This document shows positions 10,681 through 20,300 of a DNA stretch of 64,000 nucleotides, piece after piece. Under the pieces are notes generated by a model, which was not told the origin of the DNA, searched no databases, and was given only the letters and a program-made list of their open reading frames with translations. Source of the DNA: Bacteroidota bacterium (GTDB taxonomy: Bacteria; Bacteroidota; Bacteroidia; Bacteroidales; Lentimicrobiaceae); contig WSXX01000013.1 in NCBI GenBank assembly GCA_009773515.1, positions 1-64,000 of the forward strand. Reading direction: 5' to 3'. Positions within the stretch are counted from its first letter, which is position 1, and every line of letters starts with the position of its first letter. Both the position numbers and the translations under genes were made by a program.

Positions 10681-10898
10681 CCTTCGACTCCGCACAGGAG
10701 GACATCGTATAGAATTGATCATTAATGCATTAAGATGATGCAGTGTACACTCTAGACGAATGTCACACTGAGCGGTCGAAGTGTTTAAAAGCTTGATTTA
10801 ACTGTCATCTCCGCATTATGCTCAATTTTTTTTGAGTTTCGACTCAGTCTGACAACTAAAAATCAAAGCAATGTCATATTGAGCGGAGTCGAAATATG
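10681..10898. repeat. Three copies of a dispersed intergenic repeat (core CTGAGCGGAGTCGAAG)
   Basis: The 388-bp gap before trpS holds no gene. Copies of a short element occur at 10681-10698 (reverse), 10761-10783 and 10872-10898 (forward, varied ends). The flanking bases vary so that each copy remains partly palindromic. The same element recurs at 23205, 37897, 48340 and 48421. Its function is unknown; it resembles REP-like intergenic repeats. Confidence 0.75.
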
Positions 10899-10926
10899 AA
10901 CATTCACATGCTTATTAAAACAGCGT

Positions 10927-11922
10927 TCAGAACTTCTTAAATCCGATAATTTCTCTTACTTCCTTTATGGTTTTTGAAGCACTTTCGTGGGCTTTATCTC
11001 TGCCAAGTTTTACAACATTGCTAAGGTAAGTTTCGTTGGAGCCGATTTCTTTTATTTTTTCCCGGAAAGGTTCGGTAAAGATAATTGCATCCTCGGCCAG
11101 TTGTTTTTTCATATCGCCGAAGCGGATGCGGCATTCGTTGTATTCTCCCTCGAAAAATGAAAGGGTTTCGGGCTTTGAGAGTGCTTTCATCAAAGCAAAA
11201 ATATTCTCAATGGCCTGAGCCTTGGGCTGATTGGGTTCGGTGGGACCACTGTCAGTCACAGCTTTCATAATTTTCTTCCTGATAACCGTCGGATCATCAT
11301 TCAGGAAAATTGCATTGCCTTCGCCCTCTGATTTACCCATCTTGGTACTGCCATCCAATCCAGGAATTTTAACCAATTGCTCTCCGAAATTATAAGCAAC
11401 AGGCTCAGGGAAATATTCCACATTATACAATCGGTTAAAGCGGTTTGCAAAGGTACGTGTCATTTCGAGGTGTTGCTCCTGATCTTTGCCAACCGGCACT
11501 TTGTGGGCTCTGTGGATAATGATATCAGCCGCCATAAGTGTAGGGTAGGTAAGCAGGCCGGCATTGATATTGTCGGGTTGCGTTCTGGCTTTGTCCTTGA
11601 AAGAGGTAACGCGCTCAAGTTCTCCAAGATACGCATTCATATTCAGAAACAGGTAAAGTTCAGCAGTTTCCGGAACATCGCTTTGCAGATATAGAGTTGC
11701 CTTTTCGGGATCAAGTCCGGCAGCCAGATAATCTATCAATACACTTTTTACATTGCCATGAAGATCGGCAGGAGTGGGGTGGGTAGTGAGCGAATGATAA
11801 TCTGCTATAAAGAAATAGCAGTTGTTTTCATTCTGCATTTTTATAAAATTGCGCAATGCGCCAAAATAATTTCCAAGGTGTAAATTTCCTGTAGGCCTTA
11901 TTCCACTGACAACTGTATCCAT
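10927..11922 (-). CDS. trpS: Tryptophanyl-tRNA synthetase
   Basis: Class I aminoacyl-tRNA synthetase that charges tRNA-Trp. The HIGH-type motif is GNLHLGN (after SGIRPT) and the KMSKS-type motif is KMGKSEGEG. The protein is 331 residues from the chosen start, normal for bacterial TrpRS. An in-frame ATG lies 16 codons upstream (11970), but the conserved family N-terminus (DTVVSGIRPTG) begins at the 11922 ATG, and a -7 element at 11968-11975 would place the transcription start downstream of 11970. It lies 105 bp downstream of rng, with no visible terminator between them. Confidence 0.95.
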   Translation of the reverse strand: MDTVVSGIRPTGNLHLGNYFGALRNFIKMQNENNCYFFIADYHSLTTHPTPADLHGNVKSVLIDYLAAGLDPEKATLYLQSDVPETAELYLFLNMNAYLGELERVTSFKDKARTQPDNINAGLLTYPTLMAADIIIHRAHKVPVGKDQEQHLEMTRTFANRFNRLYNVEYFPEPVAYNFGEQLVKIPGLDGSTKMGKSEGEGNAIFLNDDPTVIRKKIMKAVTDSGPTEPNQPKAQAIENIFALMKALSKPETLSFFEGEYNECRIRFGDMKKQLAEDAIIFTEPFREKIKEIGSNETYLSNVVKLGRDKAHESASKTIKEVREIIGFKKF

Positions 11923-11967
11923 TTGAAAAAGAGTTATTGATTTGAGCAACGTTTGATTTTCCGGCTG

Positions 11968-11975
11968 CAAATTTA
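11968..11975 (-). promoter_or_regulatory. Putative -7 element for trpS (TAAATTTG)
   Basis: On the - strand this matches the Bacteroidota -7 consensus TAnnTTTG. No convincing TTTG -33 box is seen at the usual distance, so support is moderate. Confidence 0.4.
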
Positions 11976-12027
11976 CGGGTAAATGCGGCAGGAATAAGAA
12001 AAATTAAGTAATTGAAACTGGGGAAAA

Positions 12028-13578
12028 TCAGATTTTGATCTCGTCGTCAACCTTGTTGAAGAAACGGTATTCGAGGAAATGATAAGATGGCATAGGACGA
12101 AGCTGAACCCATCGTTTGTATTTGAAAAACCATTTCATTCTTAAAGAAGGGAATCCGTTGGTAAGATAAGCATACATAAATGGATGCAGAGAAATTCTGA
12201 CATATGCTTCATTTTGATCCTGAACGAGATAACGGAGATTATTCTCTATCTGATCAATAATAATGATACTTGGTTTGATTTCACCGGTACCTCCGCAGGC
12301 AGGGCATTTTTCAAGTATCTGAACATTCATTTCGGGTCTGACCCTTTGACGGGTAACCTGAACCAGTCCAAATTTGCTTGGAGGAAGTATGGTATGTTTG
12401 GCATGATCCTTACCCATTTCCTCTTTAAGTTTCTGATAGAGCTTCCGGCGGTTGGTGCCTTCGTGCATATCGATAAAATCGATCACAATAATGCCGCCCA
12501 TATCTCTCAATCGAAGCTGTCGCGCTATTTCAGCTGCAGCTTCAAGGTTAACGGCAAGCGCATTCATCTCCTGAGAAATCTCGGAATTTACCCGGTGACC
12601 GCTGTTTACATCAATTACATGAAGTGCCTCGGTATGTTCAATAATCAGGTAAACTCCGCTTTTGATGGTAATAATTTTACCAAAAGAGTTCTTTATCTGT
12701 TTGTCGATACCAAAATGCTCGTAAATGGGTATTTTGCCTTTATAAAGCTTTACGATGTCAATCTTATCGGGGGCAATGGTTCGGATGTAGGTCCTTATTT
12801 CCTCAAACAAACCTGGCTCATTGATATGAATATTGTTGAATGATTCATTGAGCAGATCTCTGAGGATGGCTGAAGTGCGGTCAATTTCGCTCAGAATTTT
12901 CTGAGGAGCTTTGGCGCCTGCAAGTTTAGCCAGACAGGTATCCCATTTAACAATCAGGCTGCGCAGGTCTGCATCCAGATCGGCAACTTTTTTGTTTTCG
13001 GCAACGGTACGGATAATAACACCGAAATTTTTTGGCTTAATGCTGGTAATTAGCCGTTTGAGGCGGTTTCTCTCTTCTGCACTCTTGATCTTCTGCGAAA
13101 CAGAAACCCGTGTTGAGAAAGGTACTAAAACAAGATACCTTCCGGCAAAAGAAATTTCAGAAGAAACCCTTGGGCCTTTGGTAGAGATTGGTTCTTTGGC
13201 AATCTGAATCAGAACCTGCTGATTGGATGTCAGCACATTTGTGATTTTTCCTGTTTTCTCAATATCCGGGTCTGGTTCAAAATCAGCCATTGAAGGCAGA
13301 TCAGGTCTTCCGGTGAGATACAGTTTAAGGAGTTTGTTAAGAGAATTGATTTGAGGGCCAAGGTCAAGGTAATGCAGGAATGCATCTTTTTCGTAACCAA
13401 CATCAACAAAAGCGGCATTCAGCCCGGGCATAATCTTCTTAACCCTGCCCAGGTAAATGTCTCCTACTGCAAAACTGCTGTTACTTTTTTCCTTGTTTAA
13501 CTCAACGAGATCCCTGTCTTCCAGAAGTGCGATATTAACTTCGGAAGGACCTGCATCGATAATCAGCTCCTTGTTCAA
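12028..13578 (-). CDS. rng: Ribonuclease G / RNase E family endoribonuclease
   Basis: 516 residues. An N-terminal S1-like RNA-binding domain (about 35-120; GDIYLGRVKKIMPGLNAAFVDVG) precedes the RNase E/G catalytic domain. The metal-binding aspartates are in HVIDVNSG and IVIDFIDM, and the Zn-link cysteines are in CPACGG near the C-terminus. It lacks the long degradosome scaffold of RNase E, so it is RNase G type. The family processes the 5' end of 16S rRNA and decays mRNA in the cytoplasm. It lies downstream of the small ribosomal protein and HU genes on the same strand, a common Bacteroidota arrangement. Confidence 0.94.
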   Translation of the reverse strand: MNKELIIDAGPSEVNIALLEDRDLVELNKEKSNSSFAVGDIYLGRVKKIMPGLNAAFVDVGYEKDAFLHYLDLGPQINSLNKLLKLYLTGRPDLPSMADFEPDPDIEKTGKITNVLTSNQQVLIQIAKEPISTKGPRVSSEISFAGRYLVLVPFSTRVSVSQKIKSAEERNRLKRLITSIKPKNFGVIIRTVAENKKVADLDADLRSLIVKWDTCLAKLAGAKAPQKILSEIDRTSAILRDLLNESFNNIHINEPGLFEEIRTYIRTIAPDKIDIVKLYKGKIPIYEHFGIDKQIKNSFGKIITIKSGVYLIIEHTEALHVIDVNSGHRVNSEISQEMNALAVNLEAAAEIARQLRLRDMGGIIVIDFIDMHEGTNRRKLYQKLKEEMGKDHAKHTILPPSKFGLVQVTRQRVRPEMNVQILEKCPACGGTGEIKPSIIIIDQIENNLRYLVQDQNEAYVRISLHPFMYAYLTNGFPSLRMKWFFKYKRWVQLRPMPSYHFLEYRFFNKVDDEIKI

Positions 13579-13601
13579 AATCCTGTAATTTTATAAAGTG
13601 G

Positions 13602-13609
13602 CAAAACTA
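13602..13609 (-). promoter_or_regulatory. Possible -7 element for rng (TAGTTTTG)
   Basis: A TAnnTTTG match about 24 bp upstream of the rng start; there is no clear -33 partner. The match alone is weak evidence. Confidence 0.3.
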
Positions 13610-13688
13610 CTTCCAGGAACCATGGTAATTTAATACCCGATACTTGAAAGGGAGGACCCAATAATAATCAGGGACAATTCCATCACAT

Positions 13689-13707
13689 GTCCGCTTAATA
13701 CGGACAC
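13689..13707. other. Inverted repeat TGTCCG-CTTAATA-CGGACA
   Basis: A perfect 6-bp stem with a 7-bp loop, with imperfect extension (CATCAC / GCGATG) on both sides, between the small ribosomal protein and rng. No T-tract follows it on either strand, so an attenuator, processing site or operator is as likely as a terminator. Confidence 0.4.
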
Positions 13708-13735
13708 GCGATGGCTTTTCCCGAATCAAGAAAAC

Positions 13736-13825
13736 CTATTTCTTTTTGTGTCTGTTCTTGCGCAAACGTTTTTTCCGTTTGTGCGTTGCCATTTTATGTC
13801 TTTTTCTTTTTTTTCCGCTGGGCAT
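13736..13825 (-). CDS. AURKAIP1/COX24-domain small basic ribosomal protein (mS38/bS22-like), 29 aa
   Basis: A 29-codon frame from the ATG at 13823-13825 to TAG at 13736-13738 encodes an extremely basic peptide beginning MPSGKKRKRHK, with THKRKKRLRKNRHKKK at its end. This matches the short C-terminal domain shared by mitochondrial mS38 (AURKAIP1/COX24) and small bacterial ribosomal proteins such as mycobacterial bS22. Bacteroidota commonly carry this peptide beside HU and rng, as here. It probably binds the decoding region of the small subunit; the assignment rests on sequence recognition, not experiment. It is easily missed because of its size. It lies 28 bp downstream of the HU stop. Confidence 0.82.
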   Translation of the reverse strand: MPSGKKRKRHKMATHKRKKRLRKNRHKKK

Positions 13826-13853
13826 GGTAAATATTTTTAAAGATGAACAACTA

Positions 13854-14138
13854 CTATTTAACCTTGTTCTTAACTTCGCTTACGAAGGTCTTTGCAGGTT
13901 TAAAAGCGGGAATGTTATGAGCAGGGATGATAATGGTAGTGTTTTTTGAAATGTTTCTACCGGTTTTTTCAGCCCTTTTCTTAGTAGTGAAGCTGCCAAA
14001 GCCCCTTAGGTAAACGTTTTCGCCGTTAGCCAGAGAGTTTTTTACTGCGTCCATAAAAGCCTCAACAGTCTGCTGTACAGCAACCTTTTCAATGTTGGTC
14101 TTACTAGCAATTTCAGCTACAATTTCTGCTTTTGTCAT
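13854..14138 (-). CDS. HU/IHF-family DNA-binding protein
   Basis: 94 residues beginning MTKAEIVAEIASKTN, the standard HU length and N-terminus, with the DNA-binding arm motif GFGSFTTKKRAEKTGRN and the C-terminal KPAKTF segment. HU dimers bend and compact DNA. The frame stays open upstream to 14270, but that extension is not HU-like and would precede the -7 element at 14188-14195, so the internal ATG at 14138 is chosen. The gene is divergent from mutY and probably co-transcribed with the 29-aa ribosomal protein and rng. Confidence 0.93.
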   Translation of the reverse strand: MTKAEIVAEIASKTNIEKVAVQQTVEAFMDAVKNSLANGENVYLRGFGSFTTKKRAEKTGRNISKNTTIIIPAHNIPAFKPAKTFVSEVKNKVK

Positions 14139-14187
14139 GTTGATTAGAAGTTTTAATGATTTGAGAATAAATTTTTTAAACGGGGTG

Positions 14188-14195
14188 CAAATATA
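14188..14195 (-). promoter_or_regulatory. -7 promoter element (TATATTTG) for the HU operon
   Basis: An exact TAnnTTTG match on the - strand, 50 bp upstream of the HU start, identical to the ssb -7 box. The -33 region is only TTTCG-like at the expected spacing. Confidence 0.55.
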
Positions 14196-14275
14196 CAGGT
14201 TTTTAAAACAAAACGAAAAATTCTGATTAAAAAATAATGGCAACCGCCTCAATTTAAGTGAATTTCGCAATTATT

Positions 14276-15334
14276 ATGGATTTTAACCGGATTATTACTG
14301 AGTGGTATCGCATCAACAAGCGTGATTTGCCGTGGCGCAAAACCCGTAACCCATATTTTATCTGGGTTTCTGAAATTATTCTTCAGCAAACCAGGGTAGA
14401 GCAGGGGCTAAGTTATTATCTCAGGTTTGTTGATACTTTTCCTGATGTGTCTGCTCTTGCCAAAGCTTCAGAACAACAGGTACTTGAAGTGTGGAAAGGA
14501 TTAGGCTATTATAGCAGAGCCCGAAATATGCACTTCACTGCAAAGCAGGTGATTCAGGAGTTTAACGGCGTTTTCCCTTCCTCTTTTCAAACACTTATTA
14601 CCCTGAAGGGAATCGGCCAATACACAGCTGCGGCCATTGCTTCTATTTGTTCTGATGAAGCAGAACCCGTTGTTGATGGTAATGTGGTCAGGGTTTTTTC
14701 AAGAATCTTCGGGTTTGAATCTCCTGTTGGAAGTACAAAGATTTTTAAAGGTGTCAGGGAGAAATCGAAGAGCTTTATCACAGATACAGACCCTGGTACT
14801 TATAATCAGGCCGTTATGGAGTTTGGAGCATTGTTTTGTAAACCAAAAAATCCCGAATGTGAGCGCTGTATTTTTAAAAACGAATGTTATGCTTTTAAAA
14901 ATAATCTGGTTGACAAATTGCCTCTCCCCAAAACAGATAAACCAAAACGCGACAGGTGGCTGAACTATCTGGTGATTGTTACTTCTGAAGGAATGGTTAT
15001 GCATCAGCGTGGTATCAAGGATATCTGGGCAAGTCTTTGGGAATTTCCTTTGCTGGAATCGGACAGACTAATTACTGTTAATGAGTTAATTGAATGGAGT
15101 TTAAACGAAGAATTGTTGCCAACGGAAATCGAGATTGTTCAATTCGAAAAAGATTTTCAGCACATTCTGACGCATCAGCGGATTTTTGCAAGATTTTTCA
15201 TTGCCCTGCCTAAGCAGGAAGTCATACTTCAGGCTTCAGCCAAATGGACTATTATTCATAAAGACAGTATTTCAGATTTGCCGGTTAGCCGGCTAATTGA
15301 TAAATTCATTGCTGATTCATCGATAATTGATTAG
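14276..15334 (+). CDS. mutY: A/G-specific adenine DNA glycosylase
   Basis: Removes adenine mispaired with 8-oxoguanine in base-excision repair. Seen: the helix-hairpin-helix region LKGIGQYTAAAIASI, the catalytic Asp context VVDGNVVRVFSR, the QQTRVEQG motif, and the four [4Fe-4S] cysteines in CKPKNPECERCIFKNEC (C-x6-C-x2-C-x5-C). The C-terminal ~110 residues are the NUDIX-like 8-oxoG recognition domain. An upstream in-frame ATG at 14258 exists; the start at 14276 (MDFNRIITEWY) fits the family N-terminus better. Confidence 0.95.
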   Translation: MDFNRIITEWYRINKRDLPWRKTRNPYFIWVSEIILQQTRVEQGLSYYLRFVDTFPDVSALAKASEQQVLEVWKGLGYYSRARNMHFTAKQVIQEFNGVFPSSFQTLITLKGIGQYTAAAIASICSDEAEPVVDGNVVRVFSRIFGFESPVGSTKIFKGVREKSKSFITDTDPGTYNQAVMEFGALFCKPKNPECERCIFKNECYAFKNNLVDKLPLPKTDKPKRDRWLNYLVIVTSEGMVMHQRGIKDIWASLWEFPLLESDRLITVNELIEWSLNEELLPTEIEIVQFEKDFQHILTHQRIFARFFIALPKQEVILQASAKWTIIHKDSISDLPVSRLIDKFIADSSIID

Positions 15335-15355
15335 TGTTGATGAAGGAATCAAGCA

Positions 15356-15387
15356 TTTGTTTTTATTTAAGTTTCGATGTATATTTG
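15356..15387 (+). promoter_or_regulatory. Bacteroidota-type promoter of ssb (TTTG-N20-TATATTTG)
   Basis: TTTG at 15356-15359 and TATATTTG at 15380-15387 are separated by 20 bases, an exact fit to the Bacteroidota -33/-7 consensus. The ATG of ssb follows 33 bp later. Confidence 0.85.
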
Positions 15388-15419
15388 TACTGTAGTAAGG
15401 ACAAAAAAACTAAAAAATT

Positions 15420-15845
15420 ATGGCACGAGGAATCAACAAAGCGATTTTAATCGGAAATCTTGGAAAGGATCCGGAAATCCAAAATTTTGAAAAGGGAGTT
15501 AAGAAAGCCTCTTTTTCACTGGCAACCACTGAAACTTACCGAAACCGCGAAGGGCAGGAGATGGAGCAAACTGAATGGCACAATATTGTTCTTTGGAGAG
15601 GCCTTGCTGACATAGCAGAGAAATATCTCAGAAAAGGCTCGCAGGTATATATAGAAGGTCGTATCCGCAACCGTTCTTACGAGAAAGATGGTCAGAAAAG
15701 ATACATCAGCGAAATTGAATGCGACACACTGAATCTTTTGGGCGGAAACCGTCAATCTGGCGATTCTTCTTATCAGGAGAATTCTTCATCAAATCAACCA
15801 ACACCGCCTCCGGCCAAAACCGGAGAGGATGATCTTCCGTTTTGA
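15420..15845 (+). CDS. ssb: Single-stranded DNA-binding protein
   Basis: 141 residues. The N-terminal OB fold begins ARGINKAILIGNLGKDPEI and carries WHNIVLWRGLADIAEKYLRKGS and VYIEGRIRNRSYEKDG. A short Gln/Ser/Pro-rich linker follows, ending in the acidic tip EDDLPF that recruits replication and repair partners. Functions as a tetramer coating ssDNA. It has its own promoter and terminator. Confidence 0.96.
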   Translation: MARGINKAILIGNLGKDPEIQNFEKGVKKASFSLATTETYRNREGQEMEQTEWHNIVLWRGLADIAEKYLRKGSQVYIEGRIRNRSYEKDGQKRYISEIECDTLNLLGGNRQSGDSSYQENSSSNQPTPPPAKTGEDDLPF

Positions 15846-15865
15846 TTTGTAATATCATTTAACGT

Positions 15866-15902
15866 AAAACCCCTGCTTCAATATAAGATGCAGGGGTTTT
15901 TA
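15866..15902. terminator. Bidirectional terminator between ssb and the lyase-like gene
   Basis: An AAAACCCCTGC / GCAGGGGTTTT stem with a T-run on the + side and, by symmetry, a U-run on the - side. It serves convergent genes ending at 15845 (+) and 15919 (-). Confidence 0.88.
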
Positions 15903-15918
15903 TGTTTCTGAATGTCTT

Positions 15919-16929
15919 TCAATCTCTGCCACTCAGAGACTTTGGAATTCTTCCGTTTTTGATGGATTCTGACCTGAGCCTGTGACCAACTATCCGTTCA
16001 ACCATATTTCCTGTTTCCAGGATCCGGTCAATATCCAGATTGGTTTCTATGCCCATTTCATCCATCATTACCACCATATCTTCGGTACAAACAAGTCCCG
16101 TAATGCCCGGATCTTTATAATAGTATGCGCCTGTGCCAGCCACCGGAACACCATCAACAAAATTGGCTGGTTGTCCGCCTATTCCGCCTAAAGTTGATTC
16201 GTAATTGGTCATGCCTGCCTGCAATGCAGCCAATACATTGGCCAAACCCCAGCCGCGGGTTGAGTGGAAGTGTACGATGTGTTTTTCTGGATTTGATATG
16301 CTGTCGAGCAACATAGAATAATACCTGTAAACCCGGTCGGGTGAAGCAGATCCGTCGTGGTCAGCGTGCTCAACATCATTGGCGCCAATATCCAGCCACC
16401 GCTTCGTGAAATCAATGGCTTTCTCCATTTTTGTTGGGCCCTCAATGGGGCAACCCCAAATGGTGCTCACGGTTCCGTTTACTTTCAGTCCGGCATCCTG
16501 AGCCAGGGGAATATATTTTTCGGCCATTTTCCAATAATCATCCAGCGAAAGCCCTGAATTTTTCCGGTGATGCGATTCGCTGGTAGATACCATCAGAAGA
16601 ATGCGGTCGGGTCCCCAACCTTCTTTGCGGGCTTCAATGGCACGCTCTATGGCTTTTTCGCGAATGGTTACCGCAGTGAGGCTTACATCCTGCATCAGAT
16701 GTGCAATGGTTTTACTTTTTCGGATCTTTTTCATTATTTCATCGGCGTCTTTAAACTGCGGCATCCCGGTGGGATTGCCGAAGTTGGTGACTTCAATGTG
16801 TTTAAATCCCGATAAAATCAATTGTTCGGCTACCCAAAGCTTGGCTTCGGTAGGGATAAATTTTTCTTCGTGCTGAAATCCATCGCGGACAGTAATATCG
16901 CCAATGGTTACTTTTTTTGGGTAATTCAT
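15919..16929 (-). CDS. HMG-CoA lyase-like (DRE-TIM) aldolase lacking the canonical catalytic cysteine
   Basis: 336-residue TIM-barrel protein of the pyruvate carboxyltransferase/HMG-CoA lyase superfamily. The N-terminal metal and substrate motif is DITVRDGFQHEE (R15-D16) and the metal histidines are in HFH (H220, H222). The G-loop reads GGIGGQPAN, with Gln253 where true HMG-CoA lyases have the catalytic Cys of GGxGGCP. The HMG-CoA lyase at 53635-54486 in this window keeps that Cys. The protein is therefore a paralogue with a probably different C-C bond cleavage or condensation reaction; its substrate is unknown. It stands alone, convergent with ssb and divergent from the hybrid regulator. Confidence 0.8.
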   Translation of the reverse strand: MNYPKKVTIGDITVRDGFQHEEKFIPTEAKLWVAEQLILSGFKHIEVTNFGNPTGMPQFKDADEIMKKIRKSKTIAHLMQDVSLTAVTIREKAIERAIEARKEGWGPDRILLMVSTSESHHRKNSGLSLDDYWKMAEKYIPLAQDAGLKVNGTVSTIWGCPIEGPTKMEKAIDFTKRWLDIGANDVEHADHDGSASPDRVYRYYSMLLDSISNPEKHIVHFHSTRGWGLANVLAALQAGMTNYESTLGGIGGQPANFVDGVPVAGTGAYYYKDPGITGLVCTEDMVVMMDEMGIETNLDIDRILETGNMVERIVGHRLRSESIKNGRIPKSLSGRD

Positions 16930-17319
16930 AATAAATAACTTTTGCTGATTAACATCATAAATGAAGACTTGTTCAGGTTAAAGATACCGCTTTTTACATA
17001 TATATGCGGTGTGAACCTATAAATCGCATAAATTATCATGCTTTTGGATTAAACCACAAATCGCGCAAAGGCTTGCTTGCACTTCGTAGCATCGGGCAGG
17101 TGGCGACCCCTGACAGGGTTACAAACCCTTTTAAAATTGGCAGCCAGGCAGATACACGCTAACCTCTTGTTAGATAACAAAACCTTATCAGGGGTTGTGG
17201 GTTGAAAACAGAATTCCGGGATATAAATCCCGGCAAAAACTTTGAAGTGCTTTGAAGTCCTCCCATTCGCTTTTTTATACTATTTTTACTTCCGGTCAAC
17301 GAATACGACCTTATCACTT
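16930..17319. other. 390-bp intergenic region with inverted repeats, no gene seen
   Basis: Contains CCGGG-ATATAAAT-CCCGG at 17216-17233, just before the hybrid regulator, and a longer imperfect inverted pair: ACCCCTGACAGGGTT near 17107 facing AACCTTATCAGGGGT near 17181. The latter resembles the palindromic acc-tgacaggtt intergenic repeats common in Bacteroidota. No convincing promoter or RNA gene was recognised. Confidence 0.45.
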
Positions 17320-20300
17320 ATGCGACACTGGTTTAACTTATTATTGCTTTCTTTAATACTGATTCCGGACACATTCGCCGGGTTTCGAACCACTGTTCAT
17401 TCCATTTCGCGGCGCGAAGGTTTGTCAAATGGTGCAGTAAATACAATTGCAAAAGATGCTGAAGGCTACATCTGGCTGGGAACCTGGAATGGGTTGAACC
17501 GTTACAACGGTCATTCCATCGAAACTTTCCTTCCGGGAAGCAAACCCTATTCCATCCATAACCATGTTATCAGAGAATTGTATCCAACCTCAGCAGGACC
17601 GGTTTGGATGCTTACCAACAAGGGGATTGCCCGTTATGACAACATTCGCGACCGGTTTTCTGCTTATTTTACCAACGAACCGGAGCAGATCAATTATGAG
17701 AATGACATCGCGTTAACACATTCGGCGAAATACGGAACGCTGGCGTCGGTTTTTGGCCGCGGGTTGTTCCGTTATAATGAGCAGACAGACCTGTTTGACC
17801 CACTGATTCTTAACGAATTTTCTACAGGCGCATCCCTGAATGTCAAAAGAGTACATCTTGTTGATGAACAACTTTTTTGTATCACCGCAACCGGAGAATT
17901 GCTCCGACTAAACAGCGACCGGCTTGAAACGCTGATGCAATTGCCCGTTACCGGTACCCTCACTTCTTCCTCGCTTTTGAATTTCGGCGGCAAGCCATAC
18001 CTTTTTGTTACCCAGCGTTCCGGTGCTGCACTGATGGTTGATCCTGAAACCTCACAAACCCTGCGACTTAGAATTCCTGATGATGTGATCACTTCCATTA
18101 CCGTATCCCGTCAATCCGGCAAACTGTGGGCAGGCACTGAAAAAGGCCGGATTTACAGCTATAATCTGCAAACCAATAAGTTTGAAGAGCTTAATATTGT
18201 AAATGATTTGTATTCAGGAAATCCCATTGCAACCCGCATTCTCAGCATTTATGAAACGGAACCCGATATCCTGTGGATCGGTACCGATGGCAACGGGGTT
18301 TTCACCCTGAAACTGACCGAATTTCCGGCAACCGGCTTATCTTCAGGGCAGCTTTCCTACCCGATTGTGCGAAGCATTCTGGTTACCCGAAATAAGGATG
18401 TGCTTGTCGGAACCAAAGGAGGTGGAATCGATATTTTTGATGCCAATGGAAATCTTATCAGGCAGCTATCGGTAAAAGACGGGTTGAGCAATAATTCAGT
18501 GCTCTCCTTCCACGAAAGGAAAGACGGTTCCATTTGGGTGGGAACAGATGGCAGTGGTATTGATATACTATCGCCAGACTACCGGCGCATCCGCAATTTC
18601 CCCGGTGACTTTAAAGAGACAACTGCGCTTCCGTTTTCATCCGTATACAGGATTCTGGAGGACAGCGACGGAAAAATTTATCTCGGCACCAGCGGCTTCG
18701 GGGTTATTGCGATTGACTTCGACATACAGGATGCTTCCCTGCCTTCAGGATGTTCGCAGTTGCTCCTCGACCGCAGCATTGAAACGGGGCAGCAAAAACA
18801 GATCGTGTATGCACTTTCAGTGGAAAAGCCCGGAATTATCTGGATAGGTACCCGTGGTTTTGGCGTTTATCGTTACAATACCATCACAAAAAGGGTAATA
18901 GCGCAATACACCTCAGCTTCCCACCCGGAATTTATCCGTAACGATGATATTCTCACGCTGTTTACTGATCTGAAGGGAGTTGTATGGGTTGGAAGCAGCA
19001 GCGGAATTTTCAGCTTGAGTCCGGTTTCGGCCGATTCGGCAAAAGTCGGCGGGCTAAGTGTTCAGTCCGATCTCTTCAGTACCAGCATTCATACCATTCA
19101 GAATGACAATTCGGGCAACCTTTGGGCGACCACCAACCAGGGTTTGTCGCTCATCGACAACAGCCGAAGAAATGTGCAGAGTTTTAATGTAAACGATGGG
19201 CTGATCAACTTTGAATACAGCGACGGAGCTTCATTTTTTGATGCAGCAGACGGGAGACTTTTTGTGGGCGGCACCATGGGTGTGGATATCGTGCAAACGG
19301 AAGCCATCCGCTTATCTTCTTACTTCCCTCCTTTGGCCTTTAACCAGTTGATGATCAGAAATCTGCCGGTTGAAATCGGAGAAGAAAGTGTACTTCAAAG
19401 CCGCATCAATCATCAGAAAAATCTGGAATTAAAATACAACCAGAATGCTTTCAGCTTTTCTGTTTCGCCGCTGGCTTACTGGGGGCAGGAGCGGCACAGG
19501 ATTTCTTACAGACTCGTAAATTTTAATGATCAATGGACACTAAACCCGCTTAATCAACCCATTGCATTTTCCAATCTTGAAGCCGGAGAATATCTGCTTC
19601 AGGTGAGGGTAAGTGATGAAAACGGGGTTTGGTCGGAGGAGGTGAGAGAAATCGGAATTGTAATCAACCCGCCGTTCTGGCGCACTACCTGGGCCATAAT
19701 TGGTTATGTGGTTTTGTTTTTCCTGATTCAGTATCTCATTTTTTCTGCTTACCGCAGGCGTGCTGTGCGTAAAAAAGAGGCTGCACTCCGCGAATTTGAA
19801 CAAAAGAAAGAAGAAGAACTTCAGAGTTATAAAATTGAGTTTTTTACCAATGTAGCCCATGAGTTCCGCACACCACTCACATTGATTACCTCGCACATTC
19901 ACGCCCTGATAGAGGATAAGAAACTCACTACGGCGAATCCCAGGCTTTTGAAAGTATATAACAACAGCCTGAAGTTACAGAAGCTGGTGCTGGAGATTAT
20001 GCAGTTCCGAAAACTTGAAAAGGGAAAGGAGCCACTCAATATACAAGAAGTCATGCCATTTAATCTGGTTCAGGAAGTAGTATCTGACCTGGAATTGCTG
20101 GCTCAGCAGCGCAACATCCTTTGCCGGGTTGAAGCTGAAAATGAAGAAATGGTTTTCAAAACCGATGCCGATAAATTCCAGCGGATACTTACCAATCTGA
20201 TTTCTAATGCGATAAAGTACAACAAAGAAGAAGGGTCTGTAAGCATAAAGCTAAGGATGGATGGCAGCGCTCTGGCGGTTGAGGTTGAAGATGAAGGTGT

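Noticed and set aside
13689-13707. Terminator call for the TGTCCG/CGGACA hairpin
   Set aside because: No T-tract follows on either strand, so it is kept only as an inverted repeat.
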